NCBI RefSeq assembly: GCF_900113635.1
Contig: NZ_FOQA01000008.1
Span: 1-64,000, forward strand
Origin: Tindallia magadiensis
GTDB taxonomy: Bacteria; Bacillota; Clostridia; Peptostreptococcales; Tindalliaceae
Reading direction: 5' to 3'
DNA: 64,000 nucleotides
Below, in pieces: positions 1 to 8,585 of this stretch (its first letter is position 1; every line of letters begins with the position of its first letter). Under the pieces are notes generated by a model. That model ran no database searches. It was given only the letters and a program-made list of their open reading frames with translations, and was not told where the DNA came from. A program made the position numbers and the translations under genes.

Positions 1-29
1 ATTTTGAATGATTCGCTGTATCGGGGCAT
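1..29 (-). CDS. start of a transposase (IS3-type OrfA), cut by window edge
   Basis: An ATG at 29 on the minus strand reads MPRYSESFK before running off the window. It is preceded by a strong GGAGGAGG ribosome binding site. Short N termini of the form M-x-R-Y-S-x-x-F-K are typical of the helix-turn-helix OrfA of IS3-like transposases. Only nine codons are visible, so family and intactness cannot be judged. Its presence suggests an insertion sequence abuts the downstream end of the STAND NTPase gene. Confidence 0.5.
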
Positions 30-199
30 ATTTTTCCTCCTCCAACTCTTCTTGGTACTCACTATACTTTAGTTGGAGGGCTATGACAACTATCCTAACA
101 CAGGGGGCTAAGTTGATGTCTAGCTATATAATCCTGTTTTTTTATATGGTGTATTCGATATATCATTTTCTCTTTGTCAATAATAGGCATCCCAGTGCA

Positions 200-3100
200 T
201 TAATTAACCCAATCTATTAAATCATAGTGGTCATCATACTTTTGTCTCAAATCTCTAGTAATTTCTATTAGTCTCACGCGATTTTTCTCAATCAAGTCTT
301 CTAGTTCAGAGGAAGTAATCTCCATTTTCTTCATAACACCTTTTACAAATTCGTTGCTTAAAAACAGTCGTGGTTGACTATCCTTATATATCTTGGTTAT
401 ACTTACTAAAAAACTAGCCTTAAGCTTTTCCAATTCAGCATTTCTCTTTAATATTTCCTCTTCATTCACTTTTTGACTAGATGCACTGAGTTCCTTATCC
501 CGAAAACCTTCAAAGGTATTCTTACTATCATTTATCATTTTATATAACGTTAGAGTATTTTCTCCAAGGTCTTTTATAAGATTGTCCACTTCTAGATTCG
601 GATAAATTTTTTCAAAGATTATTGAGCTATCAAATAGTGCAAATAAATCTCCATATCCAATCTGCCAGTATTGAACTAGCTCAATATCCTCAACTATCTT
701 ATTAAAATAAAACTCTATTTCTTCTTGGGAACTATACTGCAATAATAAATCCCATAGTTTTTTATTACATTGATTGTGACTAACCGTCACATGTAGCAAC
801 CTTTCAAACACTAACTTTCTCTTGTCAGGAATCTTTAATAAATCTTGTTCATATACATCATTAATATTGCTAATCCTTTTGTCGTTATAATTATACAACA
901 AATCAATTACTTCTCGTAAAGCTATATCAAATGCTCTGTTTAATTCATTCCTTTTTAACACTTCTACGATAACAGCATCCCACAACTTATAGTTGTTATG
1001 ATGATACCCATTCCACCACAATGGCTGCGGATATCCACAATGAATATTAAGACATTTTTCCAACAAACCTTTCTGAATTAATATATCAACTACATCAGAT
1101 ATACTCTTTTCATCTATAATTTCACCTAGTATTTCAACTTGGATTTCATATGGAGTAATCTTCCTGCTTAAAGAAACAGCTTTTATCCAGCTAATATCCT
1201 TTCTGGTGGATTTATACAAGTTTAATACTATTCTTTTTTCTTTATCAGATAAGTCATTCCAATAATCGACGAAAACCTTAATGTTGCTTGTAATAAAACT
1301 TGTTTTTTCCGTTGTAAGCATCGTTTCAAAAATATCAACCCTGTAATCAGACTTTTTCCCAGTTCCATCCAATAAATACTGAGCGACACTCATTCCATAA
1401 TCATGCGGTAAATTATACTGTAAATATCTATCTAGCCAGTTAAACCATGCTATAGATAGTTCAATAACTTTTTCTTCATCTTTAATATACTCTAAAGAGT
1501 GCTCAGTAACACTTACCATATGCGGCTCATTCATTGTGACATATCTAGAAGGAAATTTATTGAGAAATTCTACGAAGATTTCGTGCCATACATTCCATAA
1601 TTCAATTTTATCTTTCTCCTCAACTTCACTCCAATTGATACTTTCTCCCGAATGCTCATCTTCAAAATTTTCTAATAATTTTTTTGTTCTTATAGCCACA
1701 GACATAATATTTATTGAGCTTTTAAAATAGTCTAATATTTTCTTTTTTGATTCACTACTATATCTTAGCCATGAATTAAGCGCTCCTCTAAATAGACTAT
1801 AAATAATTTCAGGGTGTTCATAACTATTTAAATATTCATCCACTTTTTCAAACTCAAAGGCATAATTTTCAAAAATTAACCTTATTGCTTTTCCACGTAT
1901 AAAACTTTCATCATATGTTAGTGCCTTCTCTAATATATTAAGTTCTATAACTCCACTATTTCTAATGTTTAATAAATTCCACATTTCTTCAGAGGATATT
2001 TCAATCCCACCAACAATCTTCCGTAATAATGAATCAACCTCACCGTTACTTATTTCATTTCGTAGCCAATCACGATAAGATAATCTTCTTCTTTCAGAAA
2101 TATTAAAGTAAGGTATACCATCATACCAACCAATACCGTCATTATCAATGCTCTGACCATACATTAGTACATCGACAAACTTGTTTTGTTCTGATTCATC
2201 TAAATCGCTAATTCTACGGTCAAAAAACATTATAACTTTGTCCCTAACAGAAGGGAAAATAGAATCCAACCCAGTTAATATAAGTTTTCTTAACTCACCG
2301 TCTGGTTTTTCTTTATATAAGTTTTCAAGCATTATCAAAGTGCATAGATTAGCATTAATTGAAAGTGAGCTTAATGTCTTTTCAACTAAGTCTGTTACTT
2401 CCTTCTGTTCCAGGACGTCTATAAATTGTTTTTTAAATAATAACTGCGTAGCAAAATGATAGATTGGATGTACAAACATAATTCTTTTCACATTATCAAT
2501 TTGTATATATCCATGCTGGTTCAAATATTTAAGTTCACTCTTGTATTCATTATTTAATTTATAATCAAAATCATATTTGGGATAATTACTGTACTTATTA
2601 TCTTCTAAGTAATCATCTAAAGTAATTTCGATGCACTCTTTTTTATCTTTATATATCCCTGGTTTTTTTTCACACTCACTCAAAATAAAAGCTAAATCAT
2701 TCAATGTAACAGTTTTATATGTGTTACAGCTCAATCCAAGGGCAACAAAAATCTTACTTGCTGCGCTTCCTCTTCTCTCAATGATCCCAGCTAAATCATT
2801 TGAATCTATCCTTGCAGTGCTTATTATATCTACTGTCTCTAATGCTATCAAATCCCTCAATTCTTTCTTCGCACTATAAATATTTGCTATATGACCTAAT
2901 TGAAGTGATGAGGTTTTCTCGGTTTCTTGAAGCCACTTTGTTACATCATCACATAGTTTTTTTGATTCTGCAGAATCCCCGTAGTAACTTTCCCATAATT
3001 CTATCATTTTTTCTGAACTATCCAATGTTAAATCAATCCAGCAATGCGAATCGATCGAACATTCACTAATAGTTTTTTTTGATGTTGTATCAAGGAGAAT

Positions 3101-4201
3101 ATCTTTTCTTGAAGTTATAATAATTTTCCTATTTGATTTTGACTCTCGTATTAAATTTCTTAATTCATTAAAAATATTCATTGCATCATTTTTAGTTTCA
3201 ACTTGTCCAAAAGGGTCTTCAAAGATCAACAATCTATCTTCAATACCTCTATGTCTAATAAATGAAATAGCGCCCCCATCACCATAAAGTTCACCCACTC
3301 GCTCAACATTATAGCCGTTTTCAAGATAATCTTGAGCAATATCTTTTGCTAAGTAACTCTTACCACAAAAAGATACACCTGTGAGCAATAAAACATTATT
3401 AGTGCTTAAAATTCTTCCGCATAATTCTCTCTCTATTCTTTTAATATAATTTCCATTTCTATTTAAAACAATTTTCCCACTGTACTTATCTATGATGTGT
3501 ATTAAATCAGTAGTAATGGAAATATCAGTACCTCTACTATGTCTTATCTTGTCTAGCAACTCAATTATTACATCATCGGTTTTACCTTGAGGGATGTAGA
3601 ATTTTTTATTTAAGAGATATCTAATTTTCTCAGTTGAATAGACTTCAGTATATCTTTCTCTCAATTTTGCTTTTTTCAATATACTGCGCAAATTATTATT
3701 CGATATGCCATCTATAAAACTTTCTAAAAAGGTCCTTCTTGATATACTTTTAGAGTTACTATCGGAATAGCAATTCTTTATGGTTTCCTTTATCTTATCT
3801 AGGTATTCGTTACTAAACCCAACACTTAATTCTGTATGAATTGCTTCTTCATCAACAAATAGGCTAACATCATCTTTACTTCTTGCATCAGAAATGAATA
3901 CAACATACCTAGTATCATTTTTATCCAACTTGTTTAATAAGCAGTTACTAACACTCCTGCTTTCAAAATGGCTTATCCAATCGGCAAAACTTTGTAGATC
4001 TATATCCTCACTTCTATTCTTTACTTGAATATCAATTATATATTTTATTTCCTCTCGGCTGAAAGTAATTTGGGCATCTTCTCCATTTTTCTTTTCTATA
4101 TAAATTTCTACTTCGTCTTTATTCAAGTATTCTAACGCAACTAATAGTGAATTTAAGTACTGAAAGTCATATCCCTTAGGCCCAAATATTTCAACTGACA
4201 T
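200..4201 (-). CDS. large STAND-type NTPase with nuclease-like N terminus (candidate phage-defence protein)
   Basis: The protein has about 1333 residues. Near residues 5-62 it shows G-Y-x-x-Q, then acidic residues and an I-D-I-Q-V-K-N motif, which resembles the D...QxK core of DUF4297/Cap4-like PD-(D/E)XK nucleases. A Walker A motif (GVSFCGKS, about residue 272) and a Walker B-like LLIFEDPFGQ (about 324) follow. The remainder is a long helical C terminus, the usual sensor architecture of STAND NTPases (nSTAND3-like). I chose ATG 4201 because AGGGAGGA lies six bases upstream; the ATG at 4207 touches that site and a further in-frame start lies at 4243. It follows a DUF4145 cassette and an attC-like site on the same strand. 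Nuclease plus STAND architecture is known from Avs-type antiphage proteins. Defence function is inferred. Confidence 0.7.
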   Translation of the reverse strand: MSVEIFGPKGYDFQYLNSLLVALEYLNKDEVEIYIEKKNGEDAQITFSREEIKYIIDIQVKNRSEDIDLQSFADWISHFESRSVSNCLLNKLDKNDTRYVVFISDARSKDDVSLFVDEEAIHTELSVGFSNEYLDKIKETIKNCYSDSNSKSISRRTFLESFIDGISNNNLRSILKKAKLRERYTEVYSTEKIRYLLNKKFYIPQGKTDDVIIELLDKIRHSRGTDISITTDLIHIIDKYSGKIVLNRNGNYIKRIERELCGRILSTNNVLLLTGVSFCGKSYLAKDIAQDYLENGYNVERVGELYGDGGAISFIRHRGIEDRLLIFEDPFGQVETKNDAMNIFNELRNLIRESKSNRKIIITSRKDILLDTTSKKTISECSIDSHCWIDLTLDSSEKMIELWESYYGDSAESKKLCDDVTKWLQETEKTSSLQLGHIANIYSAKKELRDLIALETVDIISTARIDSNDLAGIIERRGSAASKIFVALGLSCNTYKTVTLNDLAFILSECEKKPGIYKDKKECIEITLDDYLEDNKYSNYPKYDFDYKLNNEYKSELKYLNQHGYIQIDNVKRIMFVHPIYHFATQLLFKKQFIDVLEQKEVTDLVEKTLSSLSINANLCTLIMLENLYKEKPDGELRKLILTGLDSIFPSVRDKVIMFFDRRISDLDESEQNKFVDVLMYGQSIDNDGIGWYDGIPYFNISERRRLSYRDWLRNEISNGEVDSLLRKIVGGIEISSEEMWNLLNIRNSGVIELNILEKALTYDESFIRGKAIRLIFENYAFEFEKVDEYLNSYEHPEIIYSLFRGALNSWLRYSSESKKKILDYFKSSINIMSVAIRTKKLLENFEDEHSGESINWSEVEEKDKIELWNVWHEIFVEFLNKFPSRYVTMNEPHMVSVTEHSLEYIKDEEKVIELSIAWFNWLDRYLQYNLPHDYGMSVAQYLLDGTGKKSDYRVDIFETMLTTEKTSFITSNIKVFVDYWNDLSDKEKRIVLNLYKSTRKDISWIKAVSLSRKITPYEIQVEILGEIIDEKSISDVVDILIQKGLLEKCLNIHCGYPQPLWWNGYHHNNYKLWDAVIVEVLKRNELNRAFDIALREVIDLLYNYNDKRISNINDVYEQDLLKIPDKRKLVFERLLHVTVSHNQCNKKLWDLLLQYSSQEEIEFYFNKIVEDIELVQYWQIGYGDLFALFDSSIIFEKIYPNLEVDNLIKDLGENTLTLYKMINDSKNTFEGFRDKELSASSQKVNEEEILKRNAELEKLKASFLVSITKIYKDSQPRLFLSNEFVKGVMKKMEITSSELEDLIEKNRVRLIEITRDLRQKYDDHYDLIDWVN

Positions 4202-4408
4202 ATTCATTCCTCCCTCGTTATCTATAATAACAATGTTAGGCACTATATTCTTTTAACATGTTAAGCAAACTTCTGTTGTTAGCCATTAATGTTATTTTTC
4301 ATGAACTGACGCTTATAAACATAATTAGCATCAACTGATACTGAAAAACCCCAAAGCCCTACTTCCAGAATTCCCGACATAGAGGTGGCGGCATTTTGGG
4401 ACCAATTT

Positions 4409-4566
4409 CACTTAACGTTCCGCGAATATGCGAAGTTGGGCGGTCGGCGAGACCGATTGGCACGTATTTTTCCTCTTGCAAAAATCGTGACAAATCCCAA
4501 TTTGGGTGGAGGCTGGCTTGTCCAGCCGTAACCGCATAGTTGCTGTTGTCTGAAGTTGAGATGTTT
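4409..4566 (-). repeat. attC-like recombination site closing the DUF4145 cassette
   Basis: Read on the minus strand, the element opens with the inverted copy of the cassette's own first bases (plus 4545-4566 against 5259-5280, 21 of 22 positions complementary). It ends in GCGGAACG^TTAAGT at 4416^4415, a perfect match to the integron core GTTRRRY. Between these ends are a pairing ATGCG/CGCAT (L''/L'-like) and an internal GGTC-GGCGA-GACC hairpin. The R' end resembles those of the attC-like sites at 16.9 kb and 20.7 kb. Confidence 0.65.
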
Positions 4567-4568
4567 TT

Positions 4569-5216
4569 TCACTTAGCCCCATCTCTTGCCTTTATTCCAT
4601 CAATTTTTGAAGTTGGCAGTGAGCTATAAAGTTCATCTATTTCTTTAGGTTCTGAAATCATCTTTGTTGCAATAAAATTTACCATATGAAATAGCTTGTT
4701 GGCTACTTCCCTATTGTCATCTAAATCAATTGTTCCTGGATGAACACATTCATTTCCAATTACTCTTACAGTATCCAAGGCTTCTTGTACTTTTGGGGGA
4801 AGCCCTTTTGAAACGAGATTTTTAATGTCATCATTGATGTTTTTCCCTGGTTCACCTAAGTGCATACATAATTTTTGTATGCATAATCGTAGTAAAGCAG
4901 CAGAACCTTTGGGTGAAAGATTTGTGATTGTTGCTGCCTCGTTGTAGTCATTTTTTATATCCGATGGTAGATCAATATTAGGTGGAGGAACTATAGCCGA
5001 ATGAGGGAAAATTATTTTATCTTGATGCCATATGGTAGATGCTTTACATTTTTCACAATGCGAAACTTTGAAATCAGTATCCTTGTGGTGTATTCCATAT
5101 CCATCGCTACCAGACGAAGCCTGAAGATAATACCATCGCTGTTTTGTATAAACACGACAATTAGGACAGTTAAAGGCATCTAAATTAAGTTGGGGAAGAA
5201 TATATTCTGCTTTCAT
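4569..5216 (-). CDS. DUF4145 domain protein (cassette gene)
   Basis: The 215-residue protein has two CxxC pairs (CPNC near residue 17, CEKC near 55), as in a zinc ribbon. A helical C-terminal domain follows with the DUF4145 signature around RVIGNECVHPG. DUF4145 is related to HEPN-type helical domains and is common in restriction and defence neighbourhoods, but its biochemical role is not established. AGGAGG precedes the ATG at 5216. The gene is flanked by the two halves of a 22-bp inverted pair (4545-4566 and 5259-5280), so it forms a self-contained cassette of about 864 bp. The STAND gene lies downstream on the same strand. Confidence 0.75.
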   Translation of the reverse strand: MKAEYILPQLNLDAFNCPNCRVYTKQRWYYLQASSGSDGYGIHHKDTDFKVSHCEKCKASTIWHQDKIIFPHSAIVPPPNIDLPSDIKNDYNEAATITNLSPKGSAALLRLCIQKLCMHLGEPGKNINDDIKNLVSKGLPPKVQEALDTVRVIGNECVHPGTIDLDDNREVANKLFHMVNFIATKMISEPKEIDELYSSLPTSKIDGIKARDGAK

Positions 5217-5797
5217 TTGTTTCCTCCTAAGTATTTTTATGTATTGATGGGGCTATCTAAACATCTCAATTTCAGACAACTCCCTTATTCTCGAAACTCT
5301 TTGATAATACCTCCCAATTTGAAGTGTTTGCGAACTGTTTCGCTAATACTTCCTATCACCATTAAACGAGCACGACTCACCCTTTTTCAGACTCTTTAAC
5401 TTTCTTCATGGACATTACTTCCTTTGCTTCGAGAATATCGACTTATTGCTGTAGCATTACACCACTCTTTCCGCTTAGTCTTCCAGCAATCTATCTAACG
5501 AATTTTATTCTTTAATAAGGTTTTTGCTGCTCACTTTACTTAGAGCAGCTATTATTTCTCCTTTAAGAAGATTGTCAAATAAACACTACTTAATCTATTT
5601 CGATACTCAACGATTTTATCCTTTTTTATTCAGCAGTTATTTTCACAATATTTTTGAATTAGTGCATTCTCCTGTTGAAAAAGACACAAAAAGAGACTGA
5701 TGCTTTCACCAGCCTCTTTTTTTCTTTATTCAATTTGTGTTTTGTGAATTGATAGACATTTTTCTCTGTGCTTCTGAACTGTCTCCTTGTGTTACTC
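5217..5797. other. intergenic: cassette start, decayed coding remnant, terminator
   Basis: The cassette boundary G^TTGTCTG lies at 5280^5279 on the minus strand. Just upstream, a minus-strand frame ending at a TAA at 5285-5287 gives roughly 30 residues resembling the C-terminal tail of a longer protein (ISETVRKHFK...IIKEF). It has no complete reading frame, so I read it as a relic. The rest, about 5390-5680, is AT-rich and holds nothing I recognise. Confidence 0.5.
5688..5725 (-). terminator. terminator after the dynamin-like GTPase gene
   Basis: A GAGACTG...CAGCCTC stem is flanked by A-rich and T-rich runs on both sides. It can work in both directions and lies about 75 bp beyond the minus-strand GTPase stop codon. 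Confidence 0.65.
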
Positions 5798-7477
5798 CTA
5801 GTTTTCTGCCCTTACACCCTCCAATCGCTTCATCTGTTTGTTAATAAATTGCAAAGTCTGATCCACTTCATCGGATGTACGATTTCTGTCCCTCTCTATC
5901 CGCTCCATCATCTGAAGCAGATCATCCTTCATGTTTTCCGTTTCCTTTTGAAGCTGTCCTCGAAAGCTTCGTAGGCTTTCTTTTAATTTGTAACGACAGT
6001 TGTATACCATATTGTTCTGGTTTCGTTCCAGGTCATCCTGCAATAAGTTTCTAGCTTTCTCTAAAATCAACTGATTGCCCTTGCTTCGGGGTAGGAGGTA
6101 CACCAGTTTATTCATATCTATGATAAAGGATGCCTTGGGTACTTTAACGCTAACATAATAATCGCTTTTTTCCGATACTTGCTGTGATATAAAATGGTGG
6201 GTTATCTCGACAGCAAAGAGTTCCTTCACTATTTCCGAAGCAAATTCACTAATGACGGTCAGCTCTTCGTGAAGTTGGGTAGTCATGGCGTCGTATCCTT
6301 CTGTCAGTTGTTCTATGCCTGTTTCGTTCATCGTCTCCAAATGATCTGTCAGTCCTTTTTCCAGATGGCTGAGGAGCACTTTTTCCATCTGACGGGGTTT
6401 TTCAGCCTGGTTTTCCTGAAACTTTTCATCCAGACGACGGGATAGCACTTCTTCAGCCTTGTTTCTATGACTCTGCAGTTCTGCTTCGATGTGGCAGATA
6501 AGGGTTTCTGTTTGCTGTTCCATCCTCAAATCTGCCATCTTTTGCAATTCATCTAGGCGCTTCAGCATTTTATTTAGTTGTTTCTTCTTATCTTCCAGTT
6601 TTTCCAGGGGCAATTCCACAGCCTTTATGTAAAGTTGAATTCGTGAAAGGGCATCTTTCACAACTTCCTCCAGCTTAATGGTGGTGGACTCCATGAGGAT
6701 GCGATCTCCTTGATCTCTCAGGTCTTTATCAATAGCCGTCATGATATGGTCGATACCGATGTGTTTTTTAGCACTGACTGGGTATATTTCAACGTTATCT
6801 TTTTCCATGATTTCCTTTAGTTTTTTGGCACAGTAGGCCAGATATTGTTCCAGCTCTTCTTCTGAAACCGTGTCGATTTTATTGATGGCAAAGTAAAATT
6901 GAAGGACGCTTTTCTTTGCTTCTCTTAAAAAGGTTTCTTCGATTTCATTGATAGGACTGTCCACTGAAAGCATGAAAATAACGGCGTCGCTCTCCTTCAG
7001 AAAGGAATAGGCTACGCTGGTATTATGTTTGTGGGTTGACCCTACTCCTGGAGTGTCCACGATGGTGGTGCCTGGTTTTAAGGCGTTCTGTTTTGTTTGG
7101 ATGGTGACGCTGTCTACTTTCTTCTGGTTTTCTGGATTATTCACTTCGCTGATATAGTGAACCAATTTATCTGACGAAATTTTTTCCATGTTTCCATTAT
7201 CGAAATGAACATAGGCGCCTTCGCTGCCGTATTTTATTTTGGTAACCACCGATGTGATGGGAACAATGCCCACCGGTAAAAGGGGTTCTTTCAGCACGGC
7301 GTTAATAAAGCTGGATTTACCCCGTTTGAACTGTCCCACCACCGAAATATTTAATTCTTTGTTCTGTTGTTTTGCTTGTAACTGTTGTATGGCGGACCTG
7401 TGATTTTGAAGAAAATCCATTTCCCGAAGGACTGCTTCAGCTTCATTCAATTTGTTGATGAGTTCTCTGTTTTCCAT
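5798..7477 (-). CDS. dynamin-family GTPase
   Basis: The 559-residue protein carries the G1 loop GQFKRGKSS (about residues 46-55), a G3 DTPG (about 139) and a G4 NKID (about 197). These fall in the order of the dynamin/YjdA GTPase domain. The C-terminal 300 residues are predicted long helices with heptad character, as in bacterial dynamin-like proteins that act on membranes. It is about half the length of the double-headed DynA of Bacillus, and substrates are unknown. The gene stands alone with a terminator downstream; yqxD lies 42 bp upstream on the same strand, so cotranscription is possible. Confidence 0.85.
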   Translation of the reverse strand: MENRELINKLNEAEAVLREMDFLQNHRSAIQQLQAKQQNKELNISVVGQFKRGKSSFINAVLKEPLLPVGIVPITSVVTKIKYGSEGAYVHFDNGNMEKISSDKLVHYISEVNNPENQKKVDSVTIQTKQNALKPGTTIVDTPGVGSTHKHNTSVAYSFLKESDAVIFMLSVDSPINEIEETFLREAKKSVLQFYFAINKIDTVSEEELEQYLAYCAKKLKEIMEKDNVEIYPVSAKKHIGIDHIMTAIDKDLRDQGDRILMESTTIKLEEVVKDALSRIQLYIKAVELPLEKLEDKKKQLNKMLKRLDELQKMADLRMEQQTETLICHIEAELQSHRNKAEEVLSRRLDEKFQENQAEKPRQMEKVLLSHLEKGLTDHLETMNETGIEQLTEGYDAMTTQLHEELTVISEFASEIVKELFAVEITHHFISQQVSEKSDYYVSVKVPKASFIIDMNKLVYLLPRSKGNQLILEKARNLLQDDLERNQNNMVYNCRYKLKESLRSFRGQLQKETENMKDDLLQMMERIERDRNRTSDEVDQTLQFINKQMKRLEGVRAEN

Positions 7478-7519
7478 CCCATAACCCTCCTGTGACCTGA
7501 GAAGTGGTTGCGTTATTCT

Positions 7520-7957
7520 TTATTTCTCCTCCAGTATGTTTCTCAATGTTTTTTCAAACTCCAGATCCTTGCTTTTGTCTCGTTTTTTAGGTTTCGACGT
7601 ATAAATTCCCTGATTTCTTAGTTTTCGGTTTATATGCCGGCTGGAAAGCATTCCGTCGATATTGTGGTGGTCCATCACCAGGCCATTCTGATTCAGGGTA
7701 ATAGCGCCTCTTCCCAGACACATGGCTGCCAGCCCTTGATCTTGTGTGATGACGATATCGCCTTTTGAAAGGCGGTTGACGATATAATAATCGGCGCTGT
7801 CGCTGGTGATGTCTACTGTCACCACTTCTGCGTAGTCATCTTCCAGGACATGGGCATGGTTTTTTACTAATGTTATGGGCACCTGAAACTCTTTTGCCAG
7901 GTTGATGGCTATTTTTACCACCGGACATCCGTCTGCATCTACTAATATTCTTCTCAT
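7520..7957 (-). CDS. yqxD: YaiI/YqxD family protein (UPF0178, DUF188)
   Basis: The 145-residue protein begins MRRILVDADGCPV, the hallmark of the DUF188 NYN/PIN-like family, whose conserved acidic residues suggest metal-dependent nuclease activity that has not been demonstrated here. Further conserved blocks are SADYYIVN and GDIVITQDQGLA. I chose ATG 7957 rather than the GTG at 7984 because the ATG overlaps the upstream stop codon as ATGA and the protein then starts at the family's usual position. Confidence 0.9.
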   Translation of the reverse strand: MRRILVDADGCPVVKIAINLAKEFQVPITLVKNHAHVLEDDYAEVVTVDITSDSADYYIVNRLSKGDIVITQDQGLAAMCLGRGAITLNQNGLVMDHHNIDGMLSSRHINRKLRNQGIYTSKPKKRDKSKDLEFEKTLRNILEEK

Positions 7958-8223
7958 CGTCCACCTTCTTCGTTTTTCTTCCACCGATAATTAGCTCCTA
8001 CCATAGATGAAATCATGGTTGCAAAAAAGACAAGAACCATCAGGCTAGTATCTCCTGTCTCCCCAATACCATTATTCTGACCGGTGGTTAGATATCTGAA
8101 AAAGAAGACGCCTGCTGTTATCATAGCCGCATTTCGTATGCCTATGGTCACTATAAATCTAGTTTTTCCTGCTTTTCTTTCATCGTCCCAGGAATTAAAA
8201 GAATGATCTTCCAGTTTTCTCAT
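7954..8223 (-). CDS. small membrane protein of unknown function
   Basis: The 89-residue protein has two likely transmembrane segments (about residues 25-45 and 60-77), separated by a short polar loop, with charged ends. I do not recognise a family. Its stop overlaps the start of yqxD by four bases, so the two are almost certainly translated from one transcript. Confidence 0.6.
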   Translation of the reverse strand: MRKLEDHSFNSWDDERKAGKTRFIVTIGIRNAAMITAGVFFFRYLTTGQNNGIGETGDTSLMVLVFFATMISSMVGANYRWKKNEEGGR

Positions 8224-8437
8224 TGTATACCTCCAGTACTTTGCTGTGTTTTTTTGTTTTGTTTTTTTATAGGTTACTTTACACTACCTTTTGCTTCTGC
8301 CTTGATCTTGTTTTACAAACAGAATATCACTCATGATCCTTATAGTCACGATGTCTTTTTTGATTGTGAGGAACCAAAGCTTTTCTTTGTTTATTTTTTA
8401 AGTATCATCACTTCTGATAAAATAAAATGATCAAGCC

Positions 8438-8468
8438 AATAAGTAAATTATTCAAGCCTGACCCCATT
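8438..8468 (+). repeat. interspersed repeat copy A (end motif CAAGCCTGACCCCAT)
   Basis: A 30-bp end motif (AAGTAAATTATTCAAG followed by CCTGACCCCATT) recurs at 12231, 14272 (inverted), 15231, 21741, 22976 and 24466, always in intergenic DNA. This copy sits in the 360-bp space between the small membrane gene and the LRR gene, together with the LRR terminator. No transposase lies next to it. Confidence 0.8.
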
Positions 8469-8511
8469 GACAGCGGACTTTCACCGCCAAGTTACCGCCC
8501 ATGCCGGGCGC

Positions 8512-8566
8512 ACACAAAAAACGCTCTTTGCTAAAGTGCTAAAGTAGCAAAAAGCGCTTTGGGGAG
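8512..8566 (-). terminator. terminator of the LRR gene
   Basis: On the minus strand AGCGCTTTTTGCTA pairs with TAGCAAAGAGCG and is followed by a T run, just past the LRR stop codon at 8586. Confidence 0.8.
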
Positions 8567-8585
8567 ATCTTTAACTTCTGATATA

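Noticed and set aside
100-125. Possible R'' partner closing the STAND gene as a cassette
   Set aside because: CTAAGTTGA is only a partial match to the complement of the 4416 core, lies 80 bp from the stop codon, and is close to the IS-like sequence.
8-220. Plus-strand open frame at the left edge
   Set aside because: It covers the leader of the minus-strand transposase and the 3' end of the STAND gene, and has no ribosome binding site.
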